Part shown: positions 9,555 to 17,675 of the stretch, piece after piece
Layout: the number at the start of each line of letters is the position of its first letter
Numbering within the stretch: the stretch's first letter is position 1
Assembly (NCBI GenBank): GCA_031556475.1
Contig: JAVBSY010000002.1
Location: forward strand, 15,442 to 79,441
Reading direction: 5' to 3'
Origin: Azoarcus sp031556475
GTDB taxonomy: Bacteria > Pseudomonadota > Gammaproteobacteria > Burkholderiales > Rhodocyclaceae
DNA: 64,000 nucleotides
Position numbers and translations under genes: made by a program
The notes under the pieces: model-generated
What the model saw: the letters and a program-made list of their open reading frames with translations, nothing else
Told to the model about the DNA's origin: nothing
The model's database searches: none

Positions 9555-10489
9555 GCCGCCTCCGCACTGCGCTCGGTCACCCGCATCACGGCACTGCGCG
9601 CACGCGGATTGGCAGCGACTTCAGCCTCGGTCGGGCGCGTCGTGCGTCCCACCAGCTTCAGCCGCGGCGCCGGCAGATCGGCCGCACGCACCGGCAGGCG
9701 CGCCGGCAACGAAACGGGGCGGGACTCATCGCGCATGAAACGTTTGACGATGCGATCTTCCAGCGAATGAAAGCTGATCACCACCAACCGCCCACCACTG
9801 CGCAAGCGCGCAGCGCACGACGGCAACACGCGGCTCAGCTCCTCCAGTTCTTGGTTAATGAAAATCCGTAAAGCTTGAAAGCTCCGCGTCGCCGGATGCT
9901 GCCCCGGCTCGCGCGTACGGACCGCTTTTTCCACGATCGCGGCAAGCTGTCCAGTGGTTGCAACAGCCCCCCCTGCCCGAGCAGCAACAATCGCCTTTGC
10001 AATCGCATGAGCAAACCGTTCTTCCCCATAATCCCTGAGCACCTCCGCGATTTGACCGACGGACGCTTCCGCCAGCCATTGCGCCGCGGTCTGACCGCGG
10101 CTTGTATCCATGCGCATGTCCAGCGGAGCGTCGAAACGAAAACTCATGCCTCGCGCCGCATCGTCGAGCTGGGGCGAAGAAACGCCCAGATCCAGCAACA
10201 CCCCATCCACCCGCTCGACACCCAAGTCATCGAGCACCTCGTCCAGGGCACTGAAAGGCGTGTGCACCAAGGTCAAACGTGCGTCGGCCAGGGCAGCGCC
10301 GGCGGCAATCGCAGCCGGATCGCGGTCGAACGCGATCAAACGCCCCGCCGCGCCAAGCCGCGCCAAAACCTCGCGGCTGTGTCCGCCACGGCCGAAAGTA
10401 CCGTCGACATAAACCCCATCGGCCTTGATCGCCAGCGCCTGCACAGCCTCCACGACCAGCACGCTGACATGTTCGCGCTCCGCGCTCAC
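9551..10489 (-). CDS. rsmH: RsmH (MraW), 16S rRNA m4C1402 methyltransferase
   Basis: RsmH methylates N4 of C1402 in 16S rRNA, acting with RsmI, which lies at 13.4 kb in this window. I use the GTG at 10489 (VSAEREHVSVLV) because it makes a GTGA overlap with the mraZ stop and gives 312 residues, the usual size; the upstream extension into mraZ would be abnormal. The SAM-binding loop VDGTFGRGGHS, the DLGVSSPQLD motif, the FRFDAPLDMRMD segment and the C-terminal SFHSLEDRIVKRF motif identify the family. Confidence 0.96.
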   Translation of the reverse strand: MSAEREHVSVLVVEAVQALAIKADGVYVDGTFGRGGHSREVLARLGAAGRLIAFDRDPAAIAAGAALADARLTLVHTPFSALDEVLDDLGVERVDGVLLDLGVSSPQLDDAARGMSFRFDAPLDMRMDTSRGQTAAQWLAEASVGQIAEVLRDYGEERFAHAIAKAIVAARAGGAVATTGQLAAIVEKAVRTREPGQHPATRSFQALRIFINQELEELSRVLPSCAARLRSGGRLVVISFHSLEDRIVKRFMRDESRPVSLPARLPVRAADLPAPRLKLVGRTTRPTEAEVAANPRARSAVMRVTERSAEAA

Positions 10490-10929
10490 AGCGCGAGACT
10501 CTCGAAGCCCGGCGGCAAGCCGGTGTCGGCGAGCGCCAGCATGGCTGCCTGCTGCTTCTGCCATCCGGCATCCGACCACAGTTCGAAATGCGATCCCTGG
10601 CCGACCAGCCAGACCTGCTTTTCGAGCTTCGCGAACTGGCGCAGCGACGGTGCGACCAGCACCCTGCCGGCACCATCCAGGCTTTCTTCCTGCGCAAAAC
10701 CGACGAGCAGCCGCTTCAACTGGGCGGACAAGGGATCGAGACTGGGCGCAGCCAGCACCTTGTCGCGGATCGGCACCCAGGCGGGCACGGGATAAACGAG
10801 CAGACAGCCGTGCGGATGAGCGGTGATGACCAGTTGTCCGCTGTCGACAGCCAATGCCTCGCGGTGCCGCGCGGGAATCGCGAGACGACCCTTGGCATCG
10901 AGACTGAGCGCGGCGGCACCCTGGAACAT
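10486..10929 (-). CDS. mraZ: MraZ, transcriptional regulator of the dcw cluster
   Basis: MraZ is a ring-forming DNA-binding protein of the AbrB/SpoVT fold that represses its own dcw operon. The 147-residue product contains the two expected half-repeats, LDAKGRLAIPARHREAL (about residues 10-26) and LDGAGRVLVAPSLRQFA (about residues 80-96). A good Shine-Dalgarno (AGGAGT) precedes the ATG. Four 10-bp operator-like repeats lie 42-81 nt upstream of the start, consistent with autoregulation. It is the first gene of the ten-gene cluster. Confidence 0.97.
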   Translation of the reverse strand: MFQGAAALSLDAKGRLAIPARHREALAVDSGQLVITAHPHGCLLVYPVPAWVPIRDKVLAAPSLDPLSAQLKRLLVGFAQEESLDGAGRVLVAPSLRQFAKLEKQVWLVGQGSHFELWSDAGWQKQQAAMLALADTGLPPGFESLAL

Positions 10930-10970
10930 CGTTACTCCTGACCGGTTTGGCTGAAGCGCAACCTGAATTT

Positions 10971-11010
10971 CACAGACACTTCAACCCACTTTTATCCACT
11001 AAACCCCACT
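10971..11010 (-). promoter_or_regulatory. MraZ operator: four 10-bp direct repeats
   Basis: Read on the minus strand, this stretch is four consecutive decamers: AGTGGGGTTT, AGTGGATAAA, AGTGGGTTGA and AGTGTCTGTG. Known MraZ sites are TGGGN boxes spaced by 5 nt, i.e. one per helical turn. Three repeats fit well and the one nearest mraZ is degenerate. The array lies between the putative -10 element and the mraZ start. Confidence 0.85.
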
Positions 11011-11037
11011 TTAGAGCAAAAATCCCTTGCCGGTCAA
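11010..11037 (-). promoter_or_regulatory. Putative sigma70 promoter of the dcw cluster
   Basis: On the minus strand a TTGACC hexamer (11032-11037) and a TCTAAA hexamer (11010-11015) are separated by 16 nt, a reasonable -35/-10 pair. The -10 ends exactly where the first MraZ repeat begins, so bound MraZ would block RNA polymerase. From here to 11262 I see no further feature. Confidence 0.55.
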
Positions 11038-11261
11038 GCTGGCACAACATGATTTTTCTTTGCCGCACAATGACTTATGCGCAAACCGGAAAGCCTTCGT
11101 TAACCCCTGAAAAATCAAGGTAAATAGCGCCATCCGGGCATCGCGCACGCATTCGGGGGGACGTTCCGACGCAGCGGTGGGGGAAAGTGGGAAAAACGCT
11201 GTCGAACGACAGCGGGCGGCGCTTCCGGCATGCGGTGCGCGGGGTCAAACCCAGATTCAGG

Positions 11262-11297
11262 AAAAAAAATGGAAGCGGCGGAAAAGGGAAGTCCGCC
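11262..11297 (-). terminator. Putative intrinsic terminator of rnpB
   Basis: On the minus strand, a GGCGGA stem arm (11292-11297) pairs with TCCGCC (11277-11282). A run of eight T follows at 11262-11269 after a 7-nt gap. The upstream arm is also the 3' strand of the RNase P RNA P1 helix, so the terminator hairpin and mature P1 are mutually exclusive pairings. Confidence 0.6.
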
Positions 11298-11736
11298 GAT
11301 AAGCCGGGTTCTGTCGAGCATTTCCGGCAAAAACCGGAAACACCGGGCAGTCATTCCTCTGGGCGGCGCGTTACCGCACCGCTCTAGCAGCCTACCCGGG
11401 AGCGACGCGAGCCACGCCGATGCTCCCCTATTTGGCCTTGCCCCGGATGGGGTTTACCGTGCCGACGCCGTTACCGGCGCCGCGGTGGGCTCTTACCCGC
11501 CGGAACCTGGTTCCGGCCGGAAACGCGACAAGCACGCTCCGCACCGTTTCACCCTTGCCTGATCCGCCTCCCTCGCGGGAAAACGGCCATCGGCGGTCTG
11601 CTCTCTGTTGCACTTTCCGTCGCCTTGGGCCTTTCGACTTATAGCGCCCGGCCGTTAGCCGGCATCCTGCTCTGCGGGGCCCGGACTTTCCTCCACGCAC
11701 GCGATGCGCACGCAGCGACTGCCTGGCGAACTTCCC
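11286..11736 (-). ncRNA. rnpB: RNase P RNA (M1-type, class A)
   Basis: This is the catalytic RNA of RNase P, which matures tRNA 5' ends. Read on the minus strand it contains the hallmark GGAGGAAAGTCCGGGC near the 5' end, the GGAAAGTGCAACAGAGAGCA region, and a 3' end AGAACCCGGCTTATCGG. The outermost helix P1 can be formed by GGGAAGTTCGCC (11725-11736) with GGCGGACTTCCC (11286-11297), and this pairing sets the ends. At about 451 nt it is longer than the 377-nt E. coli RNA. The extra length sits in GC-rich hairpins such as the one around 11500-11525. Confidence 0.95.
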
Positions 11737-11743
11737 GTGGCGG

Positions 11744-11749
11744 ATTATA
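11744..11749 (-). promoter_or_regulatory. -10 element of the rnpB promoter
   Basis: A perfect TATAAT on the minus strand lies 7-8 nt upstream of the deduced 5' end of the RNase P RNA. I see no good -35 hexamer; that position falls in the last codons of the upstream lipoprotein gene. Confidence 0.6.
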
Positions 11750-11757
11750 CGCGGACG

Positions 11758-12198
11758 TCACTGCCCAGCGGTGGGTGCGGCAGGCGCGGCGGGCACGAAA
11801 GTCGGCGTGCCATCCTTCAAACGGAAACTGCCGACCAACTCCCCGGGCGGCTGGCCGCTGGGATTGTCCCAGTCCTGCACCAGACAACGTTGCGTGCTGG
11901 CGAGGTACCAGTGCTGCCCTTGGTGCAGCGCCCAAAGTTGATCGCCGGCAACGAATACATCCATATCGGCCATCCGAGTCGAGCTTGGATGAATGGCGAC
12001 ACGCCTTTGGCATTGCGGCAGGCGCGATGCCACGATCGCCTGTTTCACGCTGTCATCCCAGAAGTACGTCTGCTCCCGCACCAGGATCAGCGCATGCTCC
12101 TTGCTTTCCATGGAATACGCGGTCGCGCTGTTCTCGCAGGCCGCAAGCACAGGCAGCAGGCCGAGGGCGATCAGATAACGCGACAGGCGAAATGGCAT
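11758..12198 (-). CDS. Small lipoprotein of unknown function
   Basis: The 146-residue product has a lipoprotein signal: basic start MPFRLSRY, hydrophobic core, lipobox LAAC with Cys at about residue 21. The mature part has no domain I recognise. It has ordinary soluble character, an RMADMDVFVAGDQLWALHQGQ stretch and a proline/alanine-rich C terminus. It sits between pyrC and rnpB on the same strand. The rnpB promoter overlaps its 3' end. A conserved hypothetical lipoprotein is the best description. Confidence 0.8.
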   Translation of the reverse strand: MPFRLSRYLIALGLLPVLAACENSATAYSMESKEHALILVREQTYFWDDSVKQAIVASRLPQCQRRVAIHPSSTRMADMDVFVAGDQLWALHQGQHWYLASTQRCLVQDWDNPSGQPPGELVGSFRLKDGTPTFVPAAPAAPTAGQ

Positions 12199-12280
12199 GA
12201 CAGGCTCCTTCGTGACTTGGATCCGGCGTTCGCCGGCGCGCGCTTCATCCTTGCCCTACACTCCGGCTGCGCGCGCCAGC

Positions 12281-13330
12281 TCATGTACTCACTTTCCACG
12301 CCACCGTCTCTCCGGCCCGCAGCGGCACCAGCGGGTCGCCATCGAGGTAATCGTAGGATTCGGGCACGGCCCACGTTTCACGCCGCAGGGTAATGGTATC
12401 GGCATTCGGCGCCAGCCCATAGAAAGCGGGACCGTTGAGACTGGCGAAGGCCTCCAGGCGATCCAGGACACCGGCGGCATCAAAGACCTCCGCGTAGAGT
12501 TCGATACCGACATCCGCCGTGTAACAACCCGCACAACCACAAGCCGCCTCTTTGGCGCCGCGTGCGTGCGGCGCCGAATCGGTGCCGAGGAAAAAACGCG
12601 GATTGCCCGAAGTCGCCGCCTCGACCAAGGCCTCACGGTGCGACTCGCGCTTGAGCACCGGCAGGCAATAGCGGTGCGGGCGAACGCCTCCGGCGAAAAT
12701 GGCATTGCGATTGAGCAGCAGATGATGCGCAGTGATCGTTGCGGCGACATTGCTGCCCGCCGCGCGCACGAACTGCGCCGCCTCGGCGGTCGTGATGTGC
12801 TCGAACACCACTCTCAGCCCCGGGAAACGGCGCACCAGCGGCGACAATACGCGCTCGATGAAGACCCGCTCGCGGTCGAACACGTCGACCTCGTCGCCGG
12901 TCACTTCACCATGCACGCACAGCACCAGACCGCACGCTTCCATGCGTTCCAGCACCGGATAGATCTTGTCGACGGCAGTCACGCCAGCGTCGGAGTTGGT
13001 CGTGGCCCCGGCGGGATACAGCTTGGCCGCGACAATGCGGGCGCCATCGGGAAGGTCGGCGCGCGCATTGTCGATCTCGTCGGGCGGCGTGTTGTCGGTC
13101 AGATAAAGACTCATCAGCGGCTCGAAACGCCGGCCTGCCGGCACCGCCGCCATGATGCGTCCACGATACGCCAGCGCCTGCGCGACGGTCGCCACCGGCG
13201 GGCGCAGATTGGGCATCACCAGCGCACGGCCGAACGAACGCGCGGCATGCGCCACCGTGGTGGCCAGGGCGGCACCATCGCGCAGATGCAGATGCCAATC
13301 GTCGGGGCGGATCAGGGTGATCGAATGCAT
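12281..13330 (-). CDS. pyrC: PyrC, dihydroorotase (class II, E. coli type)
   Basis: This zinc amidohydrolase cyclises N-carbamoyl-L-aspartate to dihydroorotate in de novo pyrimidine synthesis. The 349-residue product has the metal-binding WHLHLRDGAAL (about residue 12), MPNLRPPV, the AAKLYPAGATTNS segment with the carboxylated Lys, CVHGEVT, FEHITT, and FLGTDSAPH with the catalytic Asp. Length and motifs match the E. coli PyrC class rather than the long bacterial class I enzymes. The ATG at 13330 precedes a full-length N terminus. No operon partner is evident. Confidence 0.97.
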   Translation of the reverse strand: MHSITLIRPDDWHLHLRDGAALATTVAHAARSFGRALVMPNLRPPVATVAQALAYRGRIMAAVPAGRRFEPLMSLYLTDNTPPDEIDNARADLPDGARIVAAKLYPAGATTNSDAGVTAVDKIYPVLERMEACGLVLCVHGEVTGDEVDVFDRERVFIERVLSPLVRRFPGLRVVFEHITTAEAAQFVRAAGSNVAATITAHHLLLNRNAIFAGGVRPHRYCLPVLKRESHREALVEAATSGNPRFFLGTDSAPHARGAKEAACGCAGCYTADVGIELYAEVFDAAGVLDRLEAFASLNGPAFYGLAPNADTITLRRETWAVPESYDYLDGDPLVPLRAGETVAWKVST

Positions 13331-13358
13331 ATGGATTGTCTCTTATTGGTTTGGCCGA

Positions 13359-14243
13359 TTATAGGCCCTGGTCGCGCTCTTTTAGCGCCAGCGCACGGGT
13401 ATAAAGCGCATTCTTCGGCATGCCGGTAATCGACGCCGCGAGGTGCGCCGCCGTCTTCAGCGGCAACTCGCCGAGCAGCAGTGCAAGCACGCGTTCGGCA
13501 TTCGCATCCAGTCCCTCGGTTTTCGGCGCGCCGCTCACAGCAAGGACGAATTCGCCGCGCGAGCGGTCGGCGTCACCGGCAAACCACGCTTGCGCCTCGC
13601 CCAGAGGCAGGCGGACGATTTCCTCGTACAGCTTGGTCATTTCGCGCGCCACCAGCAGTTCGCGCTCCGCCCCAAGCTCGGCGGCGAGATCGGCCACACA
13701 TTCGCACACCCGGTGCGGCGCTTCATAGAACACCAACGTCGCCTGCTCGTCGCGCAATGCACTCAAGGCCGCACGGCGGGCGGCGGATTTCGGCGGCAGA
13801 AAGCCGACGAAGCGAAAACCACCGGTGGCGAACCCTGCCACCGACAGGGCCGCCACCGCCGCGCAGGGCCCTGGCACCGGCACCACCGGGTAGCCGGCGG
13901 TGCGCACCCGCGCCACCGCGCGTGCCCCCGGATCGGATACCGCCGGCGTGCCAGCATCGCTGATCAACGCGATGCGGCGCCCTGCCGCGAGCCACTCGAC
14001 AAGCTTCGCGGCAGCCTCCGCCTCGTTGTGCTCGTGTACCGCCATCAGCACCGTGCGGATTCCATAAGCATCGAGCAGGCGCTGGCTGTGGCGCGTATCC
14101 TCGGCCGCGATCATGTCCACCTCGCGCAGCACCGCCAGCGCCCGCAAAGTGATATCGCGCAGATTACCGAGCGGCGTGGCCACCACATACAATGCCGGCG
14201 TTTTCGGCAGCGGCGGATCGCCGGCAACGGATAAATCGATCAT
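13359..14243 (-). CDS. rsmI: RsmI, 16S rRNA 2'-O-methyltransferase (C1402)
   Basis: RsmI 2'-O-methylates C1402 of 16S rRNA, the base also modified by RsmH. From the ATG at 14243 the protein has 294 residues. It carries LYVVATPLGNLRDITLRAL, AEDTRHSQRLLD and ISDAGTPAVSDPGA, all characteristic of the tetrapyrrole-methylase-fold RsmI family. The open frame continues upstream, but the start chosen gives the normal length. That ATG overlaps, on the other strand, the ATG of yraN. I see no strong Shine-Dalgarno. Confidence 0.95.
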   Translation of the reverse strand: MIDLSVAGDPPLPKTPALYVVATPLGNLRDITLRALAVLREVDMIAAEDTRHSQRLLDAYGIRTVLMAVHEHNEAEAAAKLVEWLAAGRRIALISDAGTPAVSDPGARAVARVRTAGYPVVPVPGPCAAVAALSVAGFATGGFRFVGFLPPKSAARRAALSALRDEQATLVFYEAPHRVCECVADLAAELGAERELLVAREMTKLYEEIVRLPLGEAQAWFAGDADRSRGEFVLAVSGAPKTEGLDANAERVLALLLGELPLKTAAHLAASITGMPKNALYTRALALKERDQGL

Positions 14244-14691
14244 GTTGAAAACGTTTCTGAAAACGCTCTGGAAAAGAAAAAACGAGGAACGGCAATCCGC
14301 GATTGTCGGTGCCGGCCATACCCTGGCGCAAGCCCGTGGCCGGCAGGCGGAAGCACTGGCGGAAGCGCACCTGGCCGCCCATGGCCTGCGCCCGCTTGCC
14401 CGCAACGCACGTTGCCGCGGCGGCGAGGTGGATTTGATCTGCCTCGATGGCGACACCGTGGTCTTCGTCGAAGTCCGCCTGCGCAACGACAAACGTTTCG
14501 GCAGCGCGGCCGACAGCATTGGCGTACGCAAGCAGCGCCGCATCGTACTCGCCGCCCGGCATTGGCTCCACGGCGAAGGCCGGCGACACGCAGCCCGCCC
14601 TTGCCGCTTCGATGCCGTGCTGTTCGACAACGCCGACATAACCGACACCGCCGGCATCGTCTGGCTGCGCGCCGCATTCGACGTTGCTTGA
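14242..14691 (+). CDS. yraN: YraN family (UPF0102) putative endonuclease-like protein
   Basis: The 149-residue product belongs to the UPF0102/YraN family, which has a restriction-endonuclease-like fold. Visible core: LAQARGRQAEALAEAHL, then CRGGEVDLIC, then VVFVEVRLR. This gives the E..D..E-V-R pattern, with Arg where many members have Lys. A basic N-terminal tail (residues 1-25) precedes the domain. It is the first gene of yraN-diaA-dolP and diverges from rsmI, the arrangement known from E. coli (which has lpoA in addition). The start codon overlaps that of rsmI, and the Shine-Dalgarno is weak. Confidence 0.88.
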   Translation: MLKTFLKTLWKRKNEERQSAIVGAGHTLAQARGRQAEALAEAHLAAHGLRPLARNARCRGGEVDLICLDGDTVVFVEVRLRNDKRFGSAADSIGVRKQRRIVLAARHWLHGEGRRHAARPCRFDAVLFDNADITDTAGIVWLRAAFDVA

Positions 14692-14796
14692 TGCATACCC
14701 TCGCACACCCTGTTTCACTCTACGAAACCGCCGCCACCGCGCTGCATGCTAGACTTCGACCCCGACTTTTCGCGCCGAAACGCAGCATATTCCCAC

Positions 14797-15390
14797 ATGG
14801 ATTTGATCGACCGCATTTCACGCCAATTCCAGGACAGCGCCCAGACCAAGCTCGCCGCGCTCGAACGGCTGGCGGAGCCGATTGCCCGCGCGGTGAAGAC
14901 GATGACCGGCAGCCTGCTCGACAATGGCAAGATCCTTTCCTGCGGCAACGGCGGCTCAGCGGCGGACGCGCAACACTTCGCCGCCGAACTGGTCAATCGT
15001 TTCGAGATGGAACGTCCGCCGCTGGCGGCCGTGGCGCTGACGACCGACTCCTCGGCGCTGACCGCGATCGCCAACGATTACGATTTCGTCCAGGTGTTTT
15101 CCAAACAGGTGCGCGCGCTCGGCCAGCCCGGCGACGTCCTGCTCGCCATTTCGACCAGCGGCGGCTCACCCAATGTCGTCGCTGCCATCGAAGCCGCGCA
15201 TGAACGGGAAATGCGCATCGTCGCACTCACCGGCAAGGGAGGCGGGCGCATCGGCGAGATGCTCGCTGCGGACGATGTGCATATTTGTGTGCCGTCCGAC
15301 CGCACCGCCCGCATCCAGGAAGTACACTTATTGGTTCTGCATTGCCTGTGCGACGGCATCGACTGCCTGCTACTCGGAGGGGAAGACTGA
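14797..15390 (+). CDS. diaA: DiaA-like SIS-domain protein (phosphoheptose isomerase family)
   Basis: The 197-residue product is a single SIS domain: SCGNGGSAADAQHFAAELVNRFE, LTTDSSALTAIANDY, ISTSGGSPNVVAA and ALTGKGGG are the phosphosugar-binding stretches. Two families share this sequence, GmhA (sedoheptulose-7-phosphate isomerase) and DiaA (DnaA-binding initiation activator). The position between yraN and a dolP-type gene is the DiaA context, so DiaA is preferred. I start at the ATG at 14797, which gives the usual length; an in-frame ATG at 14746 would add 17 residues. Confidence 0.85.
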   Translation: MDLIDRISRQFQDSAQTKLAALERLAEPIARAVKTMTGSLLDNGKILSCGNGGSAADAQHFAAELVNRFEMERPPLAAVALTTDSSALTAIANDYDFVQVFSKQVRALGQPGDVLLAISTSGGSPNVVAAIEAAHEREMRIVALTGKGGGRIGEMLAADDVHICVPSDRTARIQEVHLLVLHCLCDGIDCLLLGGED

Positions 15391-15391
15391 A

Positions 15392-16144
15392 ATGAATCCG
15401 ACCACCCACAAAGCTCACGATATGAAAAACCACGCCACGCGCCGCCGCGCGCCGCTTTTCGGCCTGCTGCTGCTCAGCCTGCTTTCCGTCGGCTCCACCG
15501 CCCTGCTGCAAGGCTGCGTGCCGGTCGTGGCAGGCGGCGCCGCGGTAGCCGGCGCGGTGATCGTTTCCGATCGCCGCACCAACGGCGCCTACGTCGAGGA
15601 CGAAGGCATCGAATGGAAAACGTCCAGCCGCCTGCGGGAACGCTTCGGCGACGCCATCCACGTCAACGTCACCTCCTACAACCGCAATGTGCTGCTGACC
15701 GGCGAAGTGCCGAACGAAAACATCCGCAACGAAATCGGCACCATCGCCAGCAAGGTCGAAAACGTTCGCGGCATCGTCAACGAGGTGGCGATCGGTGGCA
15801 ATTCCGCACTCAGCGCGCGTGCCAACGACTCCATGATCACCTCGAACATCAAGGCCCGCTTCATCGACTCCAACCGCTTCGCGGCCAATCACGTCAAGGT
15901 CGTGACCGAGGCGAACGTAGTCTTCCTGCTCGGCCTCGTCACACGCACCGAAGCCAATGATGCCGCCGAAATCGCACGCACCAGCCAGGGCGTGAGCAAG
16001 GTGGTGCGCGTGTTCGAGTACGTCAGCGACAGCGAAGCGCGCCGTATCGACAATAAATCCGCCAACCAGCCCGCCTCCACCCAACCCGGCAGCAGCCGGC
16101 AACCCGCCAACGAGCCGGTCGCACAGCCGATGCCGGTGCGGTAA
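15392..16144 (+). CDS. dolP: DolP-like BON-domain outer-membrane lipoprotein
   Basis: DolP (YraP) is a dual-BON lipoprotein that supports outer-membrane integrity at division sites. The product has a basic start, a hydrophobic stretch, and a lipobox LLQGC with Cys near residue 42. Two BON domains follow (about residues 80-145, with ITVNVTSYNRNVLLTGEV-like strands, and 155-225, with VFLLGLVTRTEA). A low-complexity N/P/S/Q-rich tail ends it. The ATG at 15392 follows a GGAGG at 15376-15380; an in-frame ATG at 15422 would trim the pre-signal leader. It is last in yraN-diaA-dolP. Confidence 0.88.
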   Translation: MNPTTHKAHDMKNHATRRRAPLFGLLLLSLLSVGSTALLQGCVPVVAGGAAVAGAVIVSDRRTNGAYVEDEGIEWKTSSRLRERFGDAIHVNVTSYNRNVLLTGEVPNENIRNEIGTIASKVENVRGIVNEVAIGGNSALSARANDSMITSNIKARFIDSNRFAANHVKVVTEANVVFLLGLVTRTEANDAAEIARTSQGVSKVVRVFEYVSDSEARRIDNKSANQPASTQPGSSRQPANEPVAQPMPVR

Positions 16145-16158
16145 GGACCGCGGCAGCA

Positions 16159-16182
16159 CACGGGGCCGCATGCGGCCCCGTG
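16159..16182. terminator. 24-bp perfect palindrome between convergent dolP and mpl
   Basis: CACGGGGCCGCA is followed directly by its reverse complement, a 12-bp GC-rich stem with a tiny loop. It lies 15 nt after the dolP stop and before the mpl stop on the other strand. There is no clean T-run, so it would be a weak or bidirectional stem terminator; the function is inferred from position. Confidence 0.5.
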
Positions 16183-16209
16183 CGTTTCAGTGGTTTTCGG
16201 TTATGGTCG

Positions 16210-17562
16210 TCAACTCGCCGCGCCCAGCGCGGCGAGCAGCTTCTGGTGCACGCCGCCGAAGCCGCCGTTGCTCATCACCAGTACATGATCGCCTGCGCGG
16301 GCGGCAAAAGCCACGTCGGCCACCAGCGCATCCAGGTCTTCATGGCAGTGCGCCTTGCCACCCATCGGCGTAAGCGCACCGGCGACATCCCAGCCCAGGT
16401 TGGAGGCGTAGCAATACACCTCGTCGGCCAACGCCAGGCTTCCGGGCAGTTGCGCCTTCATCACACCCAGCTTCATCGTGTTCGAACGCGGCTCCAGCAC
16501 CGCCAGGATGCGCCCGGCCGGCTCACGCCGGCGCAGCCCTTCGACGGTCAGTGCGATTGCCGTCGGGTGGTGGGCGAAATCGTCGTAGACGGCAACGCCC
16601 CGCGCAACGCCGCGTAATTCCAAACGCCGCTTGATGCCCTCGAAACGGGCGAGGCTTGCCACCGCCTGCGCCGGCGCAACGCCCACGTGCCGCGCGGCGG
16701 CAATCGCGGCCAGCGCGTTTTCGCGATTGTGGCTACCGGCCAGTTGCAGCGCCGCACGGCCAACCTCGCTGTCGCCGTGGCTGAACACCGCCTGCGTATC
16801 GTCATCGCCTGCGGCGACGGACCAGGCAGCCGCGTCGTTGAACCATTCCAGTTCCGACCAACATCCGCGCGCCAATACGCGGCGCAGGCTGTCCTCACGT
16901 GCGTTGGCGATGATGCGCCCGCTCGCGGGCATCGTACGGACGAGGTGATGGAACTGGGTTTCGATCGCATCGAGGTCGGCAAAGATATCGGCATGATCGA
17001 ATTCGAGATTGTTCAGGATCGCCGTGCGCGGGCGGTAATGCACGAATTTGGAGCGTTTGTCGCAGAACGCGGTGTCGTACTCATCCGCCTCGATGACGAA
17101 AAAGGGCGACGCGGTAAGCCGCGCCGACACGCCGAAATTCTTCGGCACCCCGCCGACGAGAAAACCGGGATTCAAACCGGCATCCTCCAACATCCAGGCA
17201 AGCAGCGCAGTGGTTGTCGTCTTGCCGTGCGTGCCCGCCACCGCCAACACCCAACGCCCGGCCAGCACGTGCTCGGCCAGCCACTGCGGACCGGACACAT
17301 AGGGCAGGCCACGATCCAGGATCGCCTCCAGCAACGGGTTACCGCGTGAAATCGCGTTGCCGACAACGTACACATCCGCCCCCGAACCGAGTTGTGCCGG
17401 GTCGTAGCCTTCGACGAGGCCGATCCCTTGCTCCGTGAGCTGCGTGCTCATCGGCGGATAAACGTTGGCGTCGCAACCGGTCACGGTGTGGCCGGCAGCG
17501 CGGGCGAGCAGCGCGACGCCGCCCATGAAAGTACCGCAGATACCGAGGATGTGGATGTGCAT
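16210..17562 (-). CDS. mpl: Mpl, UDP-MurNAc:L-Ala-gamma-D-Glu-meso-Dap ligase (murein recycling)
   Basis: Mpl re-attaches the recycled tripeptide L-Ala-gamma-D-Glu-meso-Dap to UDP-MurNAc. From the ATG at 17562 (MHIHILGICGTFMGG) the product has 450 residues, the typical Mpl size. The Mur-ligase ATP loop AGTHGKTTTTALLAWML lies at about residue 108, with FFVIEADEYDTAF, NNLEFDHADIF and the C-terminal VYDDFAHHPTA and LEPRSNTMK segments. MurC is a relative, but the VGGVPKNFG segment and the shorter length favour Mpl. It fits the meso-Dap MurE in the same window. Confidence 0.95.
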   Translation of the reverse strand: MHIHILGICGTFMGGVALLARAAGHTVTGCDANVYPPMSTQLTEQGIGLVEGYDPAQLGSGADVYVVGNAISRGNPLLEAILDRGLPYVSGPQWLAEHVLAGRWVLAVAGTHGKTTTTALLAWMLEDAGLNPGFLVGGVPKNFGVSARLTASPFFVIEADEYDTAFCDKRSKFVHYRPRTAILNNLEFDHADIFADLDAIETQFHHLVRTMPASGRIIANAREDSLRRVLARGCWSELEWFNDAAAWSVAAGDDDTQAVFSHGDSEVGRAALQLAGSHNRENALAAIAAARHVGVAPAQAVASLARFEGIKRRLELRGVARGVAVYDDFAHHPTAIALTVEGLRRREPAGRILAVLEPRSNTMKLGVMKAQLPGSLALADEVYCYASNLGWDVAGALTPMGGKAHCHEDLDALVADVAFAARAGDHVLVMSNGGFGGVHQKLLAALGAAS

Positions 17563-17675
17563 GAAAGCTCCAGCGGCACGCCAGCCACCCACGGCTGGCG
17601 CGTGTAGAATGGCCGGCATTCTACCCGACAGCTCCTGCCTGCCTTTTGCGGGCACAGCCCTGCCTCCACATCCCG

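Noticed and set aside
7843..9738. 631-codon plus-strand ORF opposite ftsI and ftsL
   Set aside because: Antisense shadow of a confidently assigned gene; no family features.
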